In this document: one piece after another, positions 1-9,763 of the stretch
Layout of the letters: each line of letters begins with the position of its first letter
Numbering within the stretch: position 1 is the stretch's first letter
Assembly: GCA_023634235.1 (NCBI GenBank)
Contig: JAMKCF010000013.1
Location: forward strand, 18,415,705 to 18,479,704
DNA: 64,000 bases
Direction: 5' to 3'
Source: Pisaster brevispinus
Lineage: Eukaryota > Echinodermata > Asteroidea > Forcipulatida > Asteriidae
The notes under the pieces: generated by a model
Databases searched by the model: none
Seen by the model: the letters and a program-made list of their open reading frames with translations, nothing else
What the model was told of the DNA's origin: nothing
Translations under genes and position numbers: made by a program

Positions 1-1482
1 CTGTAATTTTGTCCATGTTCACTCTTCAGAGATCAGATCTTTCCAATGGTGGTGAAATGCAATAAATTTGCTATTATGCAATCCTTTCAAAATGGAGTAG
101 AAAGATTTCAAAACGCCTATTGAGCGTCGCATGATAAGCTTGTGTACCAAAAATGTTTGAGATTTCAGATCACCCTTTTGTAAAATTGGCTTCTGAACAA
201 GTGTGTGCTGTTGTGTTAGAACATAGGCTTCATGCTTGAGTGGTAAAAAATTTCGTCACTGGCAGTTGTTTATGTCAAAACATGGTGTGGCAATCTTGCC
301 TTTCTCTCATTCAGCCCAATGTAACCAAACTGTGGTTCGTTGAAAAATAGTCTGACATGTTTCTGTATGAATTGATATAGACACTATGATGTCCACCATG
401 TATATTCATGGTTCCAGACAAAGATGGCCACACCTTGATAGAAAATTATGTAGCTGCCTGTGTCATGATCAGTCTTTTTCAGCACTGCACAAGAGAGTAG
501 ACTAGACTGTACAAGTAGCATAGGATACAGTAATGTTGTTGCACAACTTCAGTTGAGTACAAGTAGCATAGGATACAGTAGTGTTGAGTTTCTTGTTTTT
601 TCTGTGGGGATGACACACTGATAGTGGAGTGATGTGGCCAGGTAGTCTAGTGCACCAGTTTCAAACTGTTGTGTTGTCAGAGAGCAGGTTTGAATCCCAC
701 CGATGGTGCACCTGACCGTGTGGTAAAGTTGTCCTTCCGATGGGATTTAATAAAGGAAGTCCTGTGTGTCATAAGATATGTTTTCATGTCAGAAACAAAC
801 TATTGATCTAATTCAGCTGACGTCATCACAATAATCTTAGTTGTGCCATTTTGTGAGTTAATGTCCCTGTGTGTTCTACATTGTAATGTGCCATTTTGGC
901 GGGCAGTGTTTACATGCTTGCCATTCTTTTTACAAGCCATTTGACTCCCAAAGTGGTGATTGTGTCAGACAGTATTCAAGTGTGACATTGGTGCAAGGGT
1001 TCAATACCTGGGTAATGATGTGCCGAGCCATGACATGTTTAGGATTTCAGTGTAACTTACACAGAAATTCCTATTAAAATTCTTGACAACTCTGCAATCC
1101 ATTCATTATTAAAAAGAGCTAAATACCTCGTTCATTCTGTGCAAAATCATTTTTAGTTTTACCAACTCGGATTTTCATGCAAATTTGTTGCCATTTCCTC
1201 AACACTTTTAATGAAATAATACAAATTTTGAGGTTCGGGATCCATCTCATTTTAAAAATCTGACCCCACTAACTTGACAGCCACACCCCTTTCTCCATCC
1301 ATCCATGGGCCCAATTACATTGAGCTCCGCAAGCAGCAAATATTGCATAACAATTTTCTGCTAAGCAAAAATAAGCAGGGTACAAGAGAAATGGCATGTT
1401 GTCTGGTAAACTTAGTCCGGTAAGCATAATTGTGCTTAGCTACTATTTGTGCTTAAGCATTTCACCATCTTCCCTGATTTAG
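1..1482 (+). other. Intron of the SNX7/30-like gene with repeats
   Basis: No exon is recognised here. The stretch holds a 48-bp-spaced direct duplication (ACAAGTAGCATAGGATACAG at about 511 and 559), a tRNA-like SINE near 640-765, and a diverged inverted-repeat element near 1308-1465. The acceptor of the first exon in the window is at 1481-1482. Confidence 0.6.
1308..1465. mobile_element. GGGCCCAATT MITE-like element, diverged copy
   Basis: It begins GGGCCCAATTACATTGAGCT and carries the family core CTGCTAAGCAAAAATAAGCA, then GGTAAGCATAATTGTGCTTAGCT. The right terminus is decayed. It lies directly before the acceptor of the exon at 1483. Confidence 0.6.
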
Positions 1483-1678
1483 GAACTAACAACTCATCGC
1501 AAAGCTGGTGCTGGTATTGTGAGTCGTATAGGTTCTACTATCAAGACAACAACATCAGCTCTAATGCTGAAGAACAGGAGTCCAGAGTTTACAATAATGA
1601 CGGAATATATCAACATGTTTGGTGACAAGATGTCATCAGTGGATAGGATATCACAGAGGATTCTTAAAGAACAATCTG
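1483..1678 (+). CDS. SNX7/SNX30: SNX7/30-like exon (start of BAR region)
   Basis: The acceptor is ...CCCTGATTTAG and the donor is G|GTTAGT, leaving one base (phase 1). It encodes 65 full codons starting ELTTHRKAGAGIVSRIG. The second half, ending ISQRILKEQS, resembles the first BAR helix of SNX7/SNX30, where an 'F..K...VDRI..RI.KE' pattern is typical. The first half is the linker between the PX and BAR domains. The next exon supplies the two missing bases to make a GAT codon. Confidence 0.85.
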
Positions 1679-4600
1679 GTTAGTGGTGAAGATTTGTTAT
1701 CTTGATTGAATCAGTCCCGTTTCTAATCTTGGAGATCAGGTTGGCTCAGTGGTTTCTTTCCCAGCCTTTTACCTCTGTGGGCCCTTCTGTGTTGGTTATA
1801 TCACACTGCGTGACCATAAGATGACATTTGTAGAAGTTCAAGTTGTTACCAAAATACTCTGTGTGTATGTTTTGACATGGCATTGTTTCTAGAATTTTAT
1901 TTTCAATTTCTATTTTTAACAAGTAGTAATTTACAGCTTTACGCGCATGGCATTCACATAATGAATACAGGGTGCTGCTGGTATTGTTGAGATTTGAAGT
2001 TTTGCATGGTATGAGATGAAAGAACTGTGAAATGTTGGTTCTGGGAAGGACTTGGGTTCAGATATAGTGAGGATTATATAGGATCTATTCAGAACCAACA
2101 CTTCTCTGGAAAGTTAATTTGCATAGTTGTAACCTGTAAAACTACTCAGTTTATGCTACTGTGTTTCCTTTATTTCCTGTATGTATGCAGTAGAAATCAT
2201 GGGGTACCTTCCTAGTCATATCTAACAGGTGCAACTATTAAAGCACTATGTAGACAATGAAACTTGTGTACAAACAGAGTGACCTTATACATTCCAGGGC
2301 ATTTCCTGGCAGGCAAGATACTACACTGGTCATATGGGAAGTTATACATTTCGTGTCTTAATTGCCACAAAAATCCAATAGTTATACAGCGTAGTAGACA
2401 TTTTAGATGATGCAGCGTCTACAGGCGTACCAAACTTTTTGTGTGCAATTTCACTCCCAACGTGGCAAGCGTGGCAAACATTGCAAACAGTAGCGCCGGT
2501 GACAATGGTGCAAAGGATCAATATGTCTATGTAGAGCAAAGTCATATTACCTTATCAAGGCAAAGAAGGGGCAAATTAATTTTGAGTTTTGGTCCTTTTC
2601 TTTGTACAGATATGGCTACTGAATTAGAATCGTATGGCCCAACATACAGACTATGGGCAAACTCGGAGACAGAGCTAACAGAAACACTTGGTGGCCTTGG
2701 AGACTGCCTAGATAAATGTGCCAAACCTTTTAAAGACATGGTGAGTAAGACAGTAAACTTAAATAGGTCCCCTTCTTGTTTGCTCTCTTTCACTACTGTG
2801 GTAACCTTGCTGAGGAGAGTTAACATAAAAAAACTTTGAAAAAACGGGTTCTTTTTCTGCAAACATGTTTGTATTTGTCTATTGGTTTAGGTTTGGTAAA
2901 CTCCTTAGGAGTATGCAGCACTGGCAACCAAATGGGCAAACAGGTTGTTACCCAGCCTCGCTGATACCCATTTACTACTGGTTGATGGGCAAACAGGTTG
3001 TTACCCAGCCTCGCTGATACCCATTTACTCCTGGTTGATGGGCAAACAGGTTGTTACCCAGCCTCACTGATACCCATTTACTCCTGGTTGATGGCCAAAC
3101 AGGTTGTTACCCAGCACTGGCAACCAAATGGGCAAACAGGTTGTTACCCAGCCTCGCTGATACCCATTTACTCCTGGTTGATAAGCAATTATAGTTAAGT
3201 GTCTCCCCTATGGACACAATTATCATGACTGGAATTCAAACCCACACTTTATGACTCGGCCACCAGAACTTGAGTCTGATGTATTAGATCGCTCAGGCAC
3301 GTTATAAAGGTACAGCTCTTAATCATAATTTCTTGTTTGTGAAAATGTATTTACAGACGGAGAATACAGAGCTCCATTTTCTTCCCGCTGCCAAGGAGTA
3401 CATTCTGTATGCTGATTCAGTCAAGGTAGGAACATTAGTCAGCCGTTTAAGGTAGTATCCGGACTGGTGGCTACAGCTATGGCTATGGCTGTTACTAAGG
3501 GTGTTGCCAAGGGTGTTCCATACTTCAACCCATGATGACGAGGCCATTCAGCTGTAACCAGAGCCAACAGTTTGGACATGGCCTACAAGTGTACATCACA
3601 TGGTAACCAGTTTTTGCTAAGCAAGACTTTTCTGCGCTAAGCCTGGGCTTTTGTTCCCCTTTGTTTCAGAGCACGCTAAGGAAGCGAGACTTTATCCAAA
3701 TGGAGTATGAGCTAGCATGCGAGGAACTCACACGCAAGAAGAATGAAAGAGAACATGTAAGTAGCCACACCCATCAAGATTGGAAATGTGACCACGCCCA
3801 TAATGCTGATTTGGAAAAAACATATATAATGGTAAAGGTTCATAGCCACAACCGTTCAGCTCAGCAAATAACTATACCTGTCAATATCAGAAATCAGTGA
3901 CGCCCAAGTAGATCAGATCCACGTCCATTGAGATAAATCCCCACAGGACCATTAATGATTTGCATACAAGATCAGTAAGTAACCACACCCTCCAAGATCC
4001 AGCATGCATCTTCACCTATCATAGTCACAAGGTAACCCATCAAGATGAGCATGTAACCTTGCCCTTTATGATCAGACCCTAGTCAGGTCAAACCCAATTA
4101 TCTGCATGAACTGTGTTTAGAATGCAACAAATTCTGGGTCCATCTTGTGAGAATGTGTCTTCTGTCTTGAGCTATTGCATGCCACCCTCTCCCTTCTTTT
4201 TCATAGAGTAAATTTATCCCAAAGCCTTCAAAATCCATATGTAGTTTAAAAAAAAAAATTATTGACTGATTTTTGCCTGAACATGATATGAGCTTTTAGG
4301 CCCAGAGATAACAATATCATGTTGTGAGTGCATACACAGTGCACAGTTAACAGTCTGACCATTTAATATCATCCACTGTGGTTTTGAATGATAGATTAAG
4401 CTATGTCAGCTTGCAATCTGGTATCATTACACATGTGTACACAGTACATATGCACAAAGTGTTACCATACAAAGCCAGTGCAGTTGAATGGTTTTGATGT
4501 TTGTCAACTCGCTGGAAAATATTACCAAGAGTTGTATTACTCTTTTTCAGTCCATCATTTTGTTTGAAGAATGAATAAGGAAGTGACATAGTGAAAGAGA

Positions 4601-7600
4601 ATTGGACAAGTTGAATGCAGTCTTCTATCTCTAAATGCAGTACTTATTTCATGAATATAATTAATGCACTGGGTACAAAGAAACATTTTTTTTTTTTGAC
4701 TTTCACTTATGTTTGATAAGTACTATATACCAAGTGCTTGCTGAGTTATACATCAGTGTAATACTCAGTGCTTTTTGAGTTGTACATCAGTGTAATACTC
4801 AGTGCTTTCTGAGTTATACATCAGTGTAATACTCAGTGCTTTTTGAGTTGTACATCAGTGTAATACTCAGTGCTTTCTGAGTTATACATCAGTGTAATAC
4901 TCAGTGCTTTTTGAGTTGTACATCAGTGTAATACTTAGTGCTTTCTGAGTTATACATCAGTGTAATACTCAGTGCTTTCTGAGTTATACATCAGTGTAAT
5001 ACTCAGTGCTTTCTGAGTTATACATCAGTGTAATACTCAGTGCTTTTTGAGTTGTACATCAGTGTAATACTTAGTGCTTTCTGAGTTATACATCAGTGTA
5101 ATACTCAGTGCTTTCTGAGTTATACATCAGTGTAATACTCAGTGCTTTCTGAGTTATACATCAGTGTAATACTCAGTGCTTTTTGAGTTGTACATCAGTG
5201 TAATACTCAGTGCGTTTTGAGTTGTACATCAGTGTAATACTCAGTGCTTTCTGAGTTGTACATCAGTGTAATACTCAGTGCTTTCTGAGTTATACATCAG
5301 TGTAATACTCAGTGCTTTCTGAGTTATACATCAGTGTAATACTCAGTGCTTTCAGAGTTGTACATCAGTGTAATACTCAGTGCTTTCTGAGTTAAACATC
5401 AGTGTAATACTTAGTGCTTTCTGAGTTATACATCAGTGTAATACTCAGAAAGCACCGAGTTATACATCAGTGTAAGGCAAAATCAAATAATACTGTTTGC
5501 ATTTATGTTCTTTGGTGGCTTTTCTGTGAATATCTTTGCACAGCATAGTCTCCGTTCTAGTACACTTGACTCAAGTCTGATTTTTTTTTATATTATGTTT
5601 TAAATCCATCCGGTCATCAGGCCCCCACCGCCCAAGCAATACATAGAATAAAAGGAAATAAAAAAAGGAAATGCTTTAAAGTGCTCCCTCTAGTGGTTGT
5701 TATGTACATTGACTGCTATCACATAGTCTTTGAACTGGCAGTAGAGGGCACATTTTAACACTCTGTGATTGTTGTAATGTGTATTGCGTGGAACGTTCTT
5801 GGATTTAGACCATAATTATGAAAGTTTGATTTGGATCAAGTGTACTGTTTTAGTAGCTGCTCCTAACCTGCTTTACTTTATTTTCTCGCATCGCACTGCT
5901 CTACACCAATCTATCACAGATTAACACCACCTGTTGCTTTCCAATAGAGTTTCAGTCACAATGCAGCCATTTTGGTTTTTTTTTACTTTCATTCAAATCA
6001 ATATAAACCAAATTGAAGCAGGATGGAACAATAGTCCGGTTCCTTTTTTGTACATTGAACATTTTAAGTCATTTACTGGTGTGGGATTCAGGGAATGTGG
6101 TGACAACAGCTGCTGTGTAATGCAGGTCTTTACCCAGAAGACAGTTACTGAACGTTCCAAAATTGTTGCTGTTTCTGAGATAAAAAAGGTTTTTTAATAA
6201 ATTTTGTTGATGATTTGAGAAGAGCCATTAGGTTATGTGTAGTCAATGTGTTTTTGACTGTAACACGTATAACCCCTCTTTAACATTGTGAAAGTACTCA
6301 AAAGACTGTGGTTAATTAACTTTAAAAAAAAAATCCAATCCTTCTTTATTTAATTTCTTTGTCCTGGCTTATTATCCAGCTGAGGAATTTCAGATGACAC
6401 TCACTCTTTCGCCAAAAAAAAAAACTCACTCCCTAAAACAAATCAGCTTAGAAATCAATTTATCATGCACTAAACAAGAGTAACTTCAATTTAGTCTTCA
6501 TCTCTTAGTAATTAATTCCCATTGGCCTTGCTCTTTGCTCAGGTGAAAATATCTGACCAGAACTACTCCCTGGGGGCCATTATGGGCAAAGACCCAAATG
6601 ATGTCAAAGAGGCTAAGAGTAGCAGGCTAGAAACACAGATTGACAAGGTACCATATTCTTTTGTCCAAAATAGCTAATTTTTTCTCTGAAACACCTGTCT
6701 CAATTGCTTCATATATTTAAACTAGTTATAATATCATATAATAAAAAACAGTTTTCATTTAAAAAGCAGACTGGGAAAGGTGAAAATATAAATCAACTTT
6801 AAGATGTTCAAATTTTCTCCATGTATCGAGGGCGCTAAATTTTAACAATCAAAACAACTATTTCATTTGTTTGTTTTTTTAATCAAAATAATATTTTTTT
6901 TCTTTCTTTCTTGGTTTATTTGTTTGTTTTTGTTGAGAATTGTTTTTTAAAGAGTTTCAAAGAAATAAGTTCAACTAAAAAACAGAACGAGAAATGAGTT
7001 TGCGAAGACTTCAAGGACTTCTCTGGAGTTAATTTAAAGTAGAGATGTTCATTTAAACCTTGGATTTAACCTTATTCACCAATCAATTTTAGTTGATTAC
7101 CTCCCACTTTAATTCATCCATCATCACAAGTAGACTTGCCCTAGTCCTTTTTGATATTTGTGTTTTTGTTTGCCTTACGCTGTGAATAGTGCATGCATGT
7201 GAAATTTTTCCCCAAACACTGCCGAATCCAGTCAAGATTGCATCGCTAGGCTCAATTTCACAAAGCACTAAGATTCATCATCAGATGAGTTGTCAATACC
7301 ACCATAGTGATTTGTATTGTGACATCACACTTTGCTTTGCAATTCTGTTTTATATTAGCTCTTTGTGAAATTAGCCCCTGCTACCTCATAATGAAAGTGA
7401 AGTTGTTAAATTCTTTGTGTAGATCATGTTAATGTCCACAAATATATCAGAATGCATGCTTCTCTCAATCTTCAGAATGTCTTACTGATCTTTGCGTCCA
7501 AATTGTTTGTTATCATTAGAAAAGGAAACTCTTTTTCCTAATGAATTAAGATACAACATTGTTTAAAAAAAACACACTTTACTTTCATTTTGTGGACTCA

Positions 7601-9174
7601 GGACCTGTTTAGTGTTTTGGTGTTTATTTTAGTGTTTTGGAATTTTCTTTTAGTATTATGGAGTTTCTTTTAGTATTTTAGAGTTTATTTTAGTGTGTTG
7701 CATTTTATTTTGGTGTTTTTAGTTCTTACACTCATTGAATGATCCTCCCCTTTTCTGTCAATTTGACAAGGGCCAAATTAATTTGTATCGCACAGAACAG
7801 TTGATATATCAAGAGATATTGGTGGACAATGTATCAGCTCAATGATTTTTCAAAAACAGCTCCAGAATTTCTGGTTGTTTTTTTCTCAAATCTTGCCACA
7901 ACTACAGACCTGGAATTAAAAAAATGCCACAGAGGCTGTGATGCTCGTTCAAATGTACATGTTCTTATCGACTTGTCCTTAAATGGCTTAAAAAGTTGTC
8001 TTGAATTCATGAATAAAAAACCAGTCTTGCTGATGCAGCCCGAGTTTAAAGATGAGGTCTAATGTCTGATTTTGATCTGATCTTTTAATCTTGTAGCTTC
8101 AGAAGCAGGTTGATTACCTGAGTGACAGGACGGAGGTTGCTAACGCTGACATAAAGGCTGATATGGAACGATGGCAACGGAATAAGAGGAAAGATATCAA
8201 AGAGATGTTCACTGGGCTAGCACGTAATCAAGTAGAGTGCTACAAACAGGTAGGATATATCAAAGGATATATCAAAGAGATGTTCACTGGGCTACTAGAG
8301 GCATGGCCTCTGTTGTCCCTGGTCTTGGCCTTGGTGACCCTTCAAAAGTTTCCCATAGACTTTAAGATTTTCCAATGGAAGTGCCCTTTGCAAAATGAAA
8401 ATGGCCTTGCCCTCTCAAAGATGAAATTCCAGGCCTGTTATATTGAGGATTGAAAAGTGAAATGTTCCATTCAACAAAGCAAAGTCAATTTGAATGAATC
8501 AAACATTCCATTTTTTCATCTTTGTGTAACAGTAAAAGTATCGTATGAACAGGCCTAGAAATTAATCATTGAGAGGGCAAGGCCATTTTCAGTTTGCAAA
8601 GGGCACTTCCATTGGAAAATCTTAGAGTCTATGGGAAACTTTTCAAGAGGTTTGAACCCTCCTAGATCCTTGCAAACTCATCTTTATGGATTGGAGGACT
8701 GCAAACTCAAATAACAATTGCTTATAACTGGGTCTTGCATACCAATCTTATCAAAGTCAAAACATGTTGGTGTGAAGTGACATAAGAATGAGGTCACCTT
8801 TGCGTTCAAACTGTCTTGGAACGTCTGTACCTACTATCAGGGGTTGAAAGTCGTAGCCTTCTTGGGTTCAAACCTCTTCTTTCCTGTGGTTCCTCTTCAA
8901 TGTAACAACCAGATCCTTCAGTGGGTTTCATCTGTAGATAGAGAGCACACCACAACCTGGGATTTATTATTAATTTGGCACAGTCACACTCAGGAAAATG
9001 AGCCTTTGAAGCAAATTGTGTTATTTTCTTCTCCAGTGTCTAGATGCTTGGGAGGAAGTCATCGAAGTCTTAAAGTCAGACAGGAAACCCCATGAGGAGC
9101 TGGCCAACTCATTGCTTGAGACGAGTGAACCGTCCATGCATGCCGCCGAAGAAAAACAACTTGCCGCAGAATGA
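1483..9174 (+). CDS. SNX7/SNX30: Sorting nexin SNX7/SNX30-like, 3' part of gene (7 exons)
   Basis: Gene-level entry. The coding exons are 1483-1678, 2610-2740, 3357-3425, 3670-3756, 6543-6647, 8097-8249 and 9037-9174. All have AG acceptors and GT donors, and joined they give 292 residues with no stop until TGA. The product resembles the BAR-domain half of SNX7/SNX30, PX-BAR proteins that bind phosphoinositides and act in endosomal sorting and autophagy-linked trafficking with SNX4. Family-like stretches include MEYELACEELTRKKNE, IMGKDPNDVKE and ADMERWQRNKRKDIKEMFT, the last matching the 'D.ERW....DIK..F' segment of late BAR helix 3. Family members are roughly 390-450 residues, so about 100-150 residues (the PX domain) lie upstream of base 1. 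SNX7 and SNX30 are vertebrate paralogues, so an invertebrate copy is probably pro-orthologous to both. Confidence 0.88.
2610..2740 (+). CDS. SNX7/SNX30: SNX7/30-like exon (BAR helix 1-2 region)
   Basis: The acceptor is TTTCTTTGTACAG and the donor is ATG|GTGAGT. It starts in phase 1 and ends in phase 0. It encodes a helical stretch of about 43 residues including TYRLWANSETELTETLGGLG and a double-cysteine turn (GDCLDKCAKPF). In SNX7/SNX30 this region is the 'W...E..L...L......C' part of the BAR domain. Open reading extends past both splice borders, so borders were set by consensus and by phase match with neighbours. Confidence 0.85.
2916..3182. repeat. 53-bp minisatellite, about 4.7 copies
   Basis: Units begin GGGCAAACAGGTTGTTACCC and recur at 2934, 2987, 3040, 3093 and 3130. 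The first three steps are exactly 53 bases. The copy at 3093 is cut short after 19 bases and followed by CAGCACTGGCAACCAAAT, which also stands just before the first unit at 2916-2933. This means the block including its left flank was duplicated once. A plus-strand open frame across the array is a by-product of the repeat. Confidence 0.9.
3232..3300 (-). mobile_element. tRNA-derived SINE remnant
   Basis: Read on the minus strand, this stretch has GTGGGTTTGAATTCC, a RNA polymerase III B-box-like string, preceded by CAAGTTCTGGTGGCCGAGTC, which looks like the 5' half of a serine-type tRNA-like SINE head. It is short and decayed. The call rests on the B-box alone. Confidence 0.4.
3357..3425 (+). 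CDS. SNX7/SNX30: SNX7/30-like exon (23 codons, BAR)
   Basis: The acceptor is GTATTTACAG and the donor is AAG|GTAGGA, phase 0 at both ends. It encodes TENTELHFLPAAKEYILYAD plus SVK. The 'L...L.EYILY.DS' pattern fits the BAR helix 2 segment of SNX7/SNX30 immediately before the 'KKRD..Q.EYE' segment found in the next exon. Confidence 0.82.
3670..3756 (+). CDS. SNX7/SNX30: SNX7/30-like exon (29 codons, diagnostic BAR segment)
   Basis: The acceptor is CCTTTGTTTCAG and the donor is CAT|GTAAGT, phase 0 at both ends. It encodes STLRKRDFIQMEYELACEEL then TRKKNEREH. This is the most diagnostic exon. SNX7 and SNX30 carry a 'KRD..Q.EYEL..EEL..KK.E' helix at this place. It is highly charged, as expected for a BAR helix. 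Confidence 0.88.
4345..4535. repeat. Dispersed repeat, short copy (family also at 23.3-23.7 kb)
   Basis: The 5' part (AATATCATCCACTGTGG, TGATAGAT, then GTCAGCTTGCA) and the 3' part (GTGTTACCATAC, CAGTTGAATGG, TTTGTCAAC, GCTGGAA, TTACCAA) both match 23338-23400 and 23658-23735 in order. The middle of the second copy is about 190 bases longer. Confidence 0.6.
4731..5474. repeat. 34-bp minisatellite, about 22 copies
   Basis: The unit contains GAGTTATACATCAGTGTAAT followed by ACTCAGTGCTTTCT. Units alternate mainly between TTTCTGAGTTAT and TTTTTGAGTTGT variants, which gives a hint of a two-unit higher-order pattern (about 68 bp) near the left end. Each unit contains a small hairpin, CTCAG-TGCTTT-CTGAG. 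In the last unit (5444-5459) the loop is inverted; see findings. Confidence 0.95.
6543..6647 (+). CDS. SNX7/SNX30: SNX7/30-like exon (35 codons, BAR linker)
   Basis: The acceptor is CTTTGCTCAG and the donor is AAG|GTACCA, phase 0 at both ends. It encodes VKISDQNYSLGAIMGKDPND then VKEAKSSRLETQIDK. The 'GKDP.DVK....' motif is conserved at this place in SNX7/SNX30, between BAR helices 2 and 3, and is followed by the start of helix 3. Confidence 0.87.
6648..8096 (+). other. AT-rich intron with inverted-repeat element
   Basis: It holds T-rich low-complexity sequence, a roughly 130-bp element with inverted ends (7248-7378), and an irregular string of about 20-bp TTTTAGTGTTTTGG-like repeats at about 7610-7725. 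No exon is recognised. Confidence 0.55.
7248..7378. mobile_element. Short inverted-repeat (MITE-like) element
   Basis: The left end GGCTCAATTTCACAAAGCAC is mirrored on the right by AGCTCTTTGTGAAATTAGCCCC. The imperfect inverted ends fit the wider family of 'GGGC(T/C)CAATTTCA' elements elsewhere in the window. There is no coding capacity. Confidence 0.55.
8097..8249 (+). CDS. SNX7/SNX30: SNX7/30-like exon (51 codons, BAR helix 3)
   Basis: The acceptor is TTAATCTTGTAG and the donor is CAG|GTAGGA, phase 0 at both ends. It encodes LQKQVDYLSDRTEVANADIK, then ADMERWQRNKRKDIKEMFTG, then LARNQVECYKQ. The 'D.ERW....DIK..F...A......Y..C' pattern is conserved in the last BAR helix of SNX7/SNX30. Bases 8194-8219 are repeated exactly 75 bases downstream in the intron. 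Confidence 0.9.
8298..8438 (-). mobile_element. AGGCCTG-type MITE-like repeat, copy 1 (inverted)
   Basis: It runs from GGCATGGCCTCTG through GGTCTTGGCCTTGG and AAGTGCCCTTTGCAAAATG to GAAATTCCAGGCCTG. It is the reverse complement of the copies at 8550, 20650 and 33707 and in the same orientation as the one at 63156. Full copies end in inverted AGGCCTGAAATTTCA-like termini. Confidence 0.75.
8550..8650 (+). mobile_element. AGGCCTG-type MITE-like repeat, copy 2 (3' truncated)
   Basis: It starts AGGCCTAGAAATTAATCATT and continues GAGGGCAAGGCCATTTTC, GCACTTCCATTGGAAAATC and TATGGGAAACTTTT. It lacks the GGCCTCTG end. Its mirror-image copy lies only 110 bases upstream, so the two could pair in the unspliced RNA. 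Confidence 0.7.
9037..9174 (+). CDS. SNX7/SNX30: SNX7/30-like terminal exon with stop codon
   Basis: The acceptor is TTCTTCTCCAG, phase 0. It encodes CLDAWEEVIEVLKSDRKPHE, then ELANSLLETSEPSMHAAEEK, then QLAAE and TGA (9172-9174). 'C...WE..' at the start matches the end of the SNX7/SNX30 BAR domain ('YEQCL..WE'). The acidic low-complexity tail of about 30 residues is where family members diverge. Confidence 0.87.
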   Translation, partial: CLDAWEEVIEVLKSDRKPHEELANSLLETSEPSMHAAEEKQLAAE

Positions 9175-9760
9175 CTCGAAAGAGTAAGAGGGGCCTTTTT
9201 TTTTAAATCCTCCTTTATAAAAAAAAAGTTATATATATATATAGGAATAATTTGTACGTCAAAATTGTATCATAAATTATTAATTGCTGGGCAGTAGAAT
9301 TTTGCTTTCTTCTGATTGTCATGTGATTATCTTTGAACAGTTTGGGGGTTTTCATGGGTTCTTGTGAGTCAATTGTGTGTGTGTAATGTACATGGCTTAA
9401 GATTTGGTCCCTTCAAATGTTCACCCCGCAAATAATTTTAAGAAATATTTTTCTGCTCATAAAGTCGGGCTCTCTTTTGATTTTATACTGTTCAAGTTGT
9501 GTTGGATATGCAAGTTTGATAGTCCTAAATTAATTGGGATCAATTTTCTTAAGCTGCAAAAAATAAATGTTTAACTTTTGGTTGAGCCAAAATGATCCTT
9601 TTGTGGTCTTAAGTAAGGGCTTCTGGAAAAAAAAATTAACTCAAATATTATAAAGTATTCCAAATAATGGTGGAAGCCTCTCTTATAAACTCACTCATCC
9701 AAGACACCTTGAGATGTCATGGATGGATTTTTCCCTTTTTGCTAAAAAAGTTGAGATTGT
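9175..9760 (+). other. Probable 3' UTR of the SNX7/30-like gene
   Basis: AT-rich sequence follows the stop codon. An AATAAA hexamer at about 9562 (within GCAAAAAATAAATG) is the nearest polyadenylation-signal candidate. Other AATAAA or ATTAAA hexamers lie at about 12543 and 14122, so the UTR could be much longer. No coding segment is recognised. Confidence 0.4.
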
Positions 9761-9763
9761 TGG

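Larger units (their letters stand above)
2741..3356 (+). other. Intron with 53-bp tandem repeat and SINE remnant
   Basis: The intron holds a 53-bp tandem array (2916-3182) and, just after it, a decayed tRNA-like SINE on the minus strand (about 3232-3300). Nothing else is recognised. Confidence 0.6.
3757..6542 (+). other. Intron with large 34-bp minisatellite
   Basis: This 2.8-kb intron is dominated by the array at 4731-5474. Before it, 4345-4535 is one copy of a repeat also present, in a longer form, at 23325-23740. The rest is AT-rich sequence with homopolymers and no recognised coding segment. Confidence 0.6.
8250..9036 (+). other. Last intron of the SNX gene, with two opposed repeat copies
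   Basis: It contains a partial exon duplication (8269-8294) and two copies of one repeat family in opposite orientation (8298-8438 and 8550-8650). The acceptor TTCTTCTCCAG stands at 9026-9036. Confidence 0.6.

Noticed and set aside
2441..2839. 132-residue open frame as a separate gene
   Set aside because: It is the SNX exon at 2610-2740 read through its acceptor and donor. Only the 131-base middle part matches the family.
4731..5474. CRISPR-like array
   Set aside because: Units are directly tandem without unique spacers, and the setting is an animal intron. It is a minisatellite.
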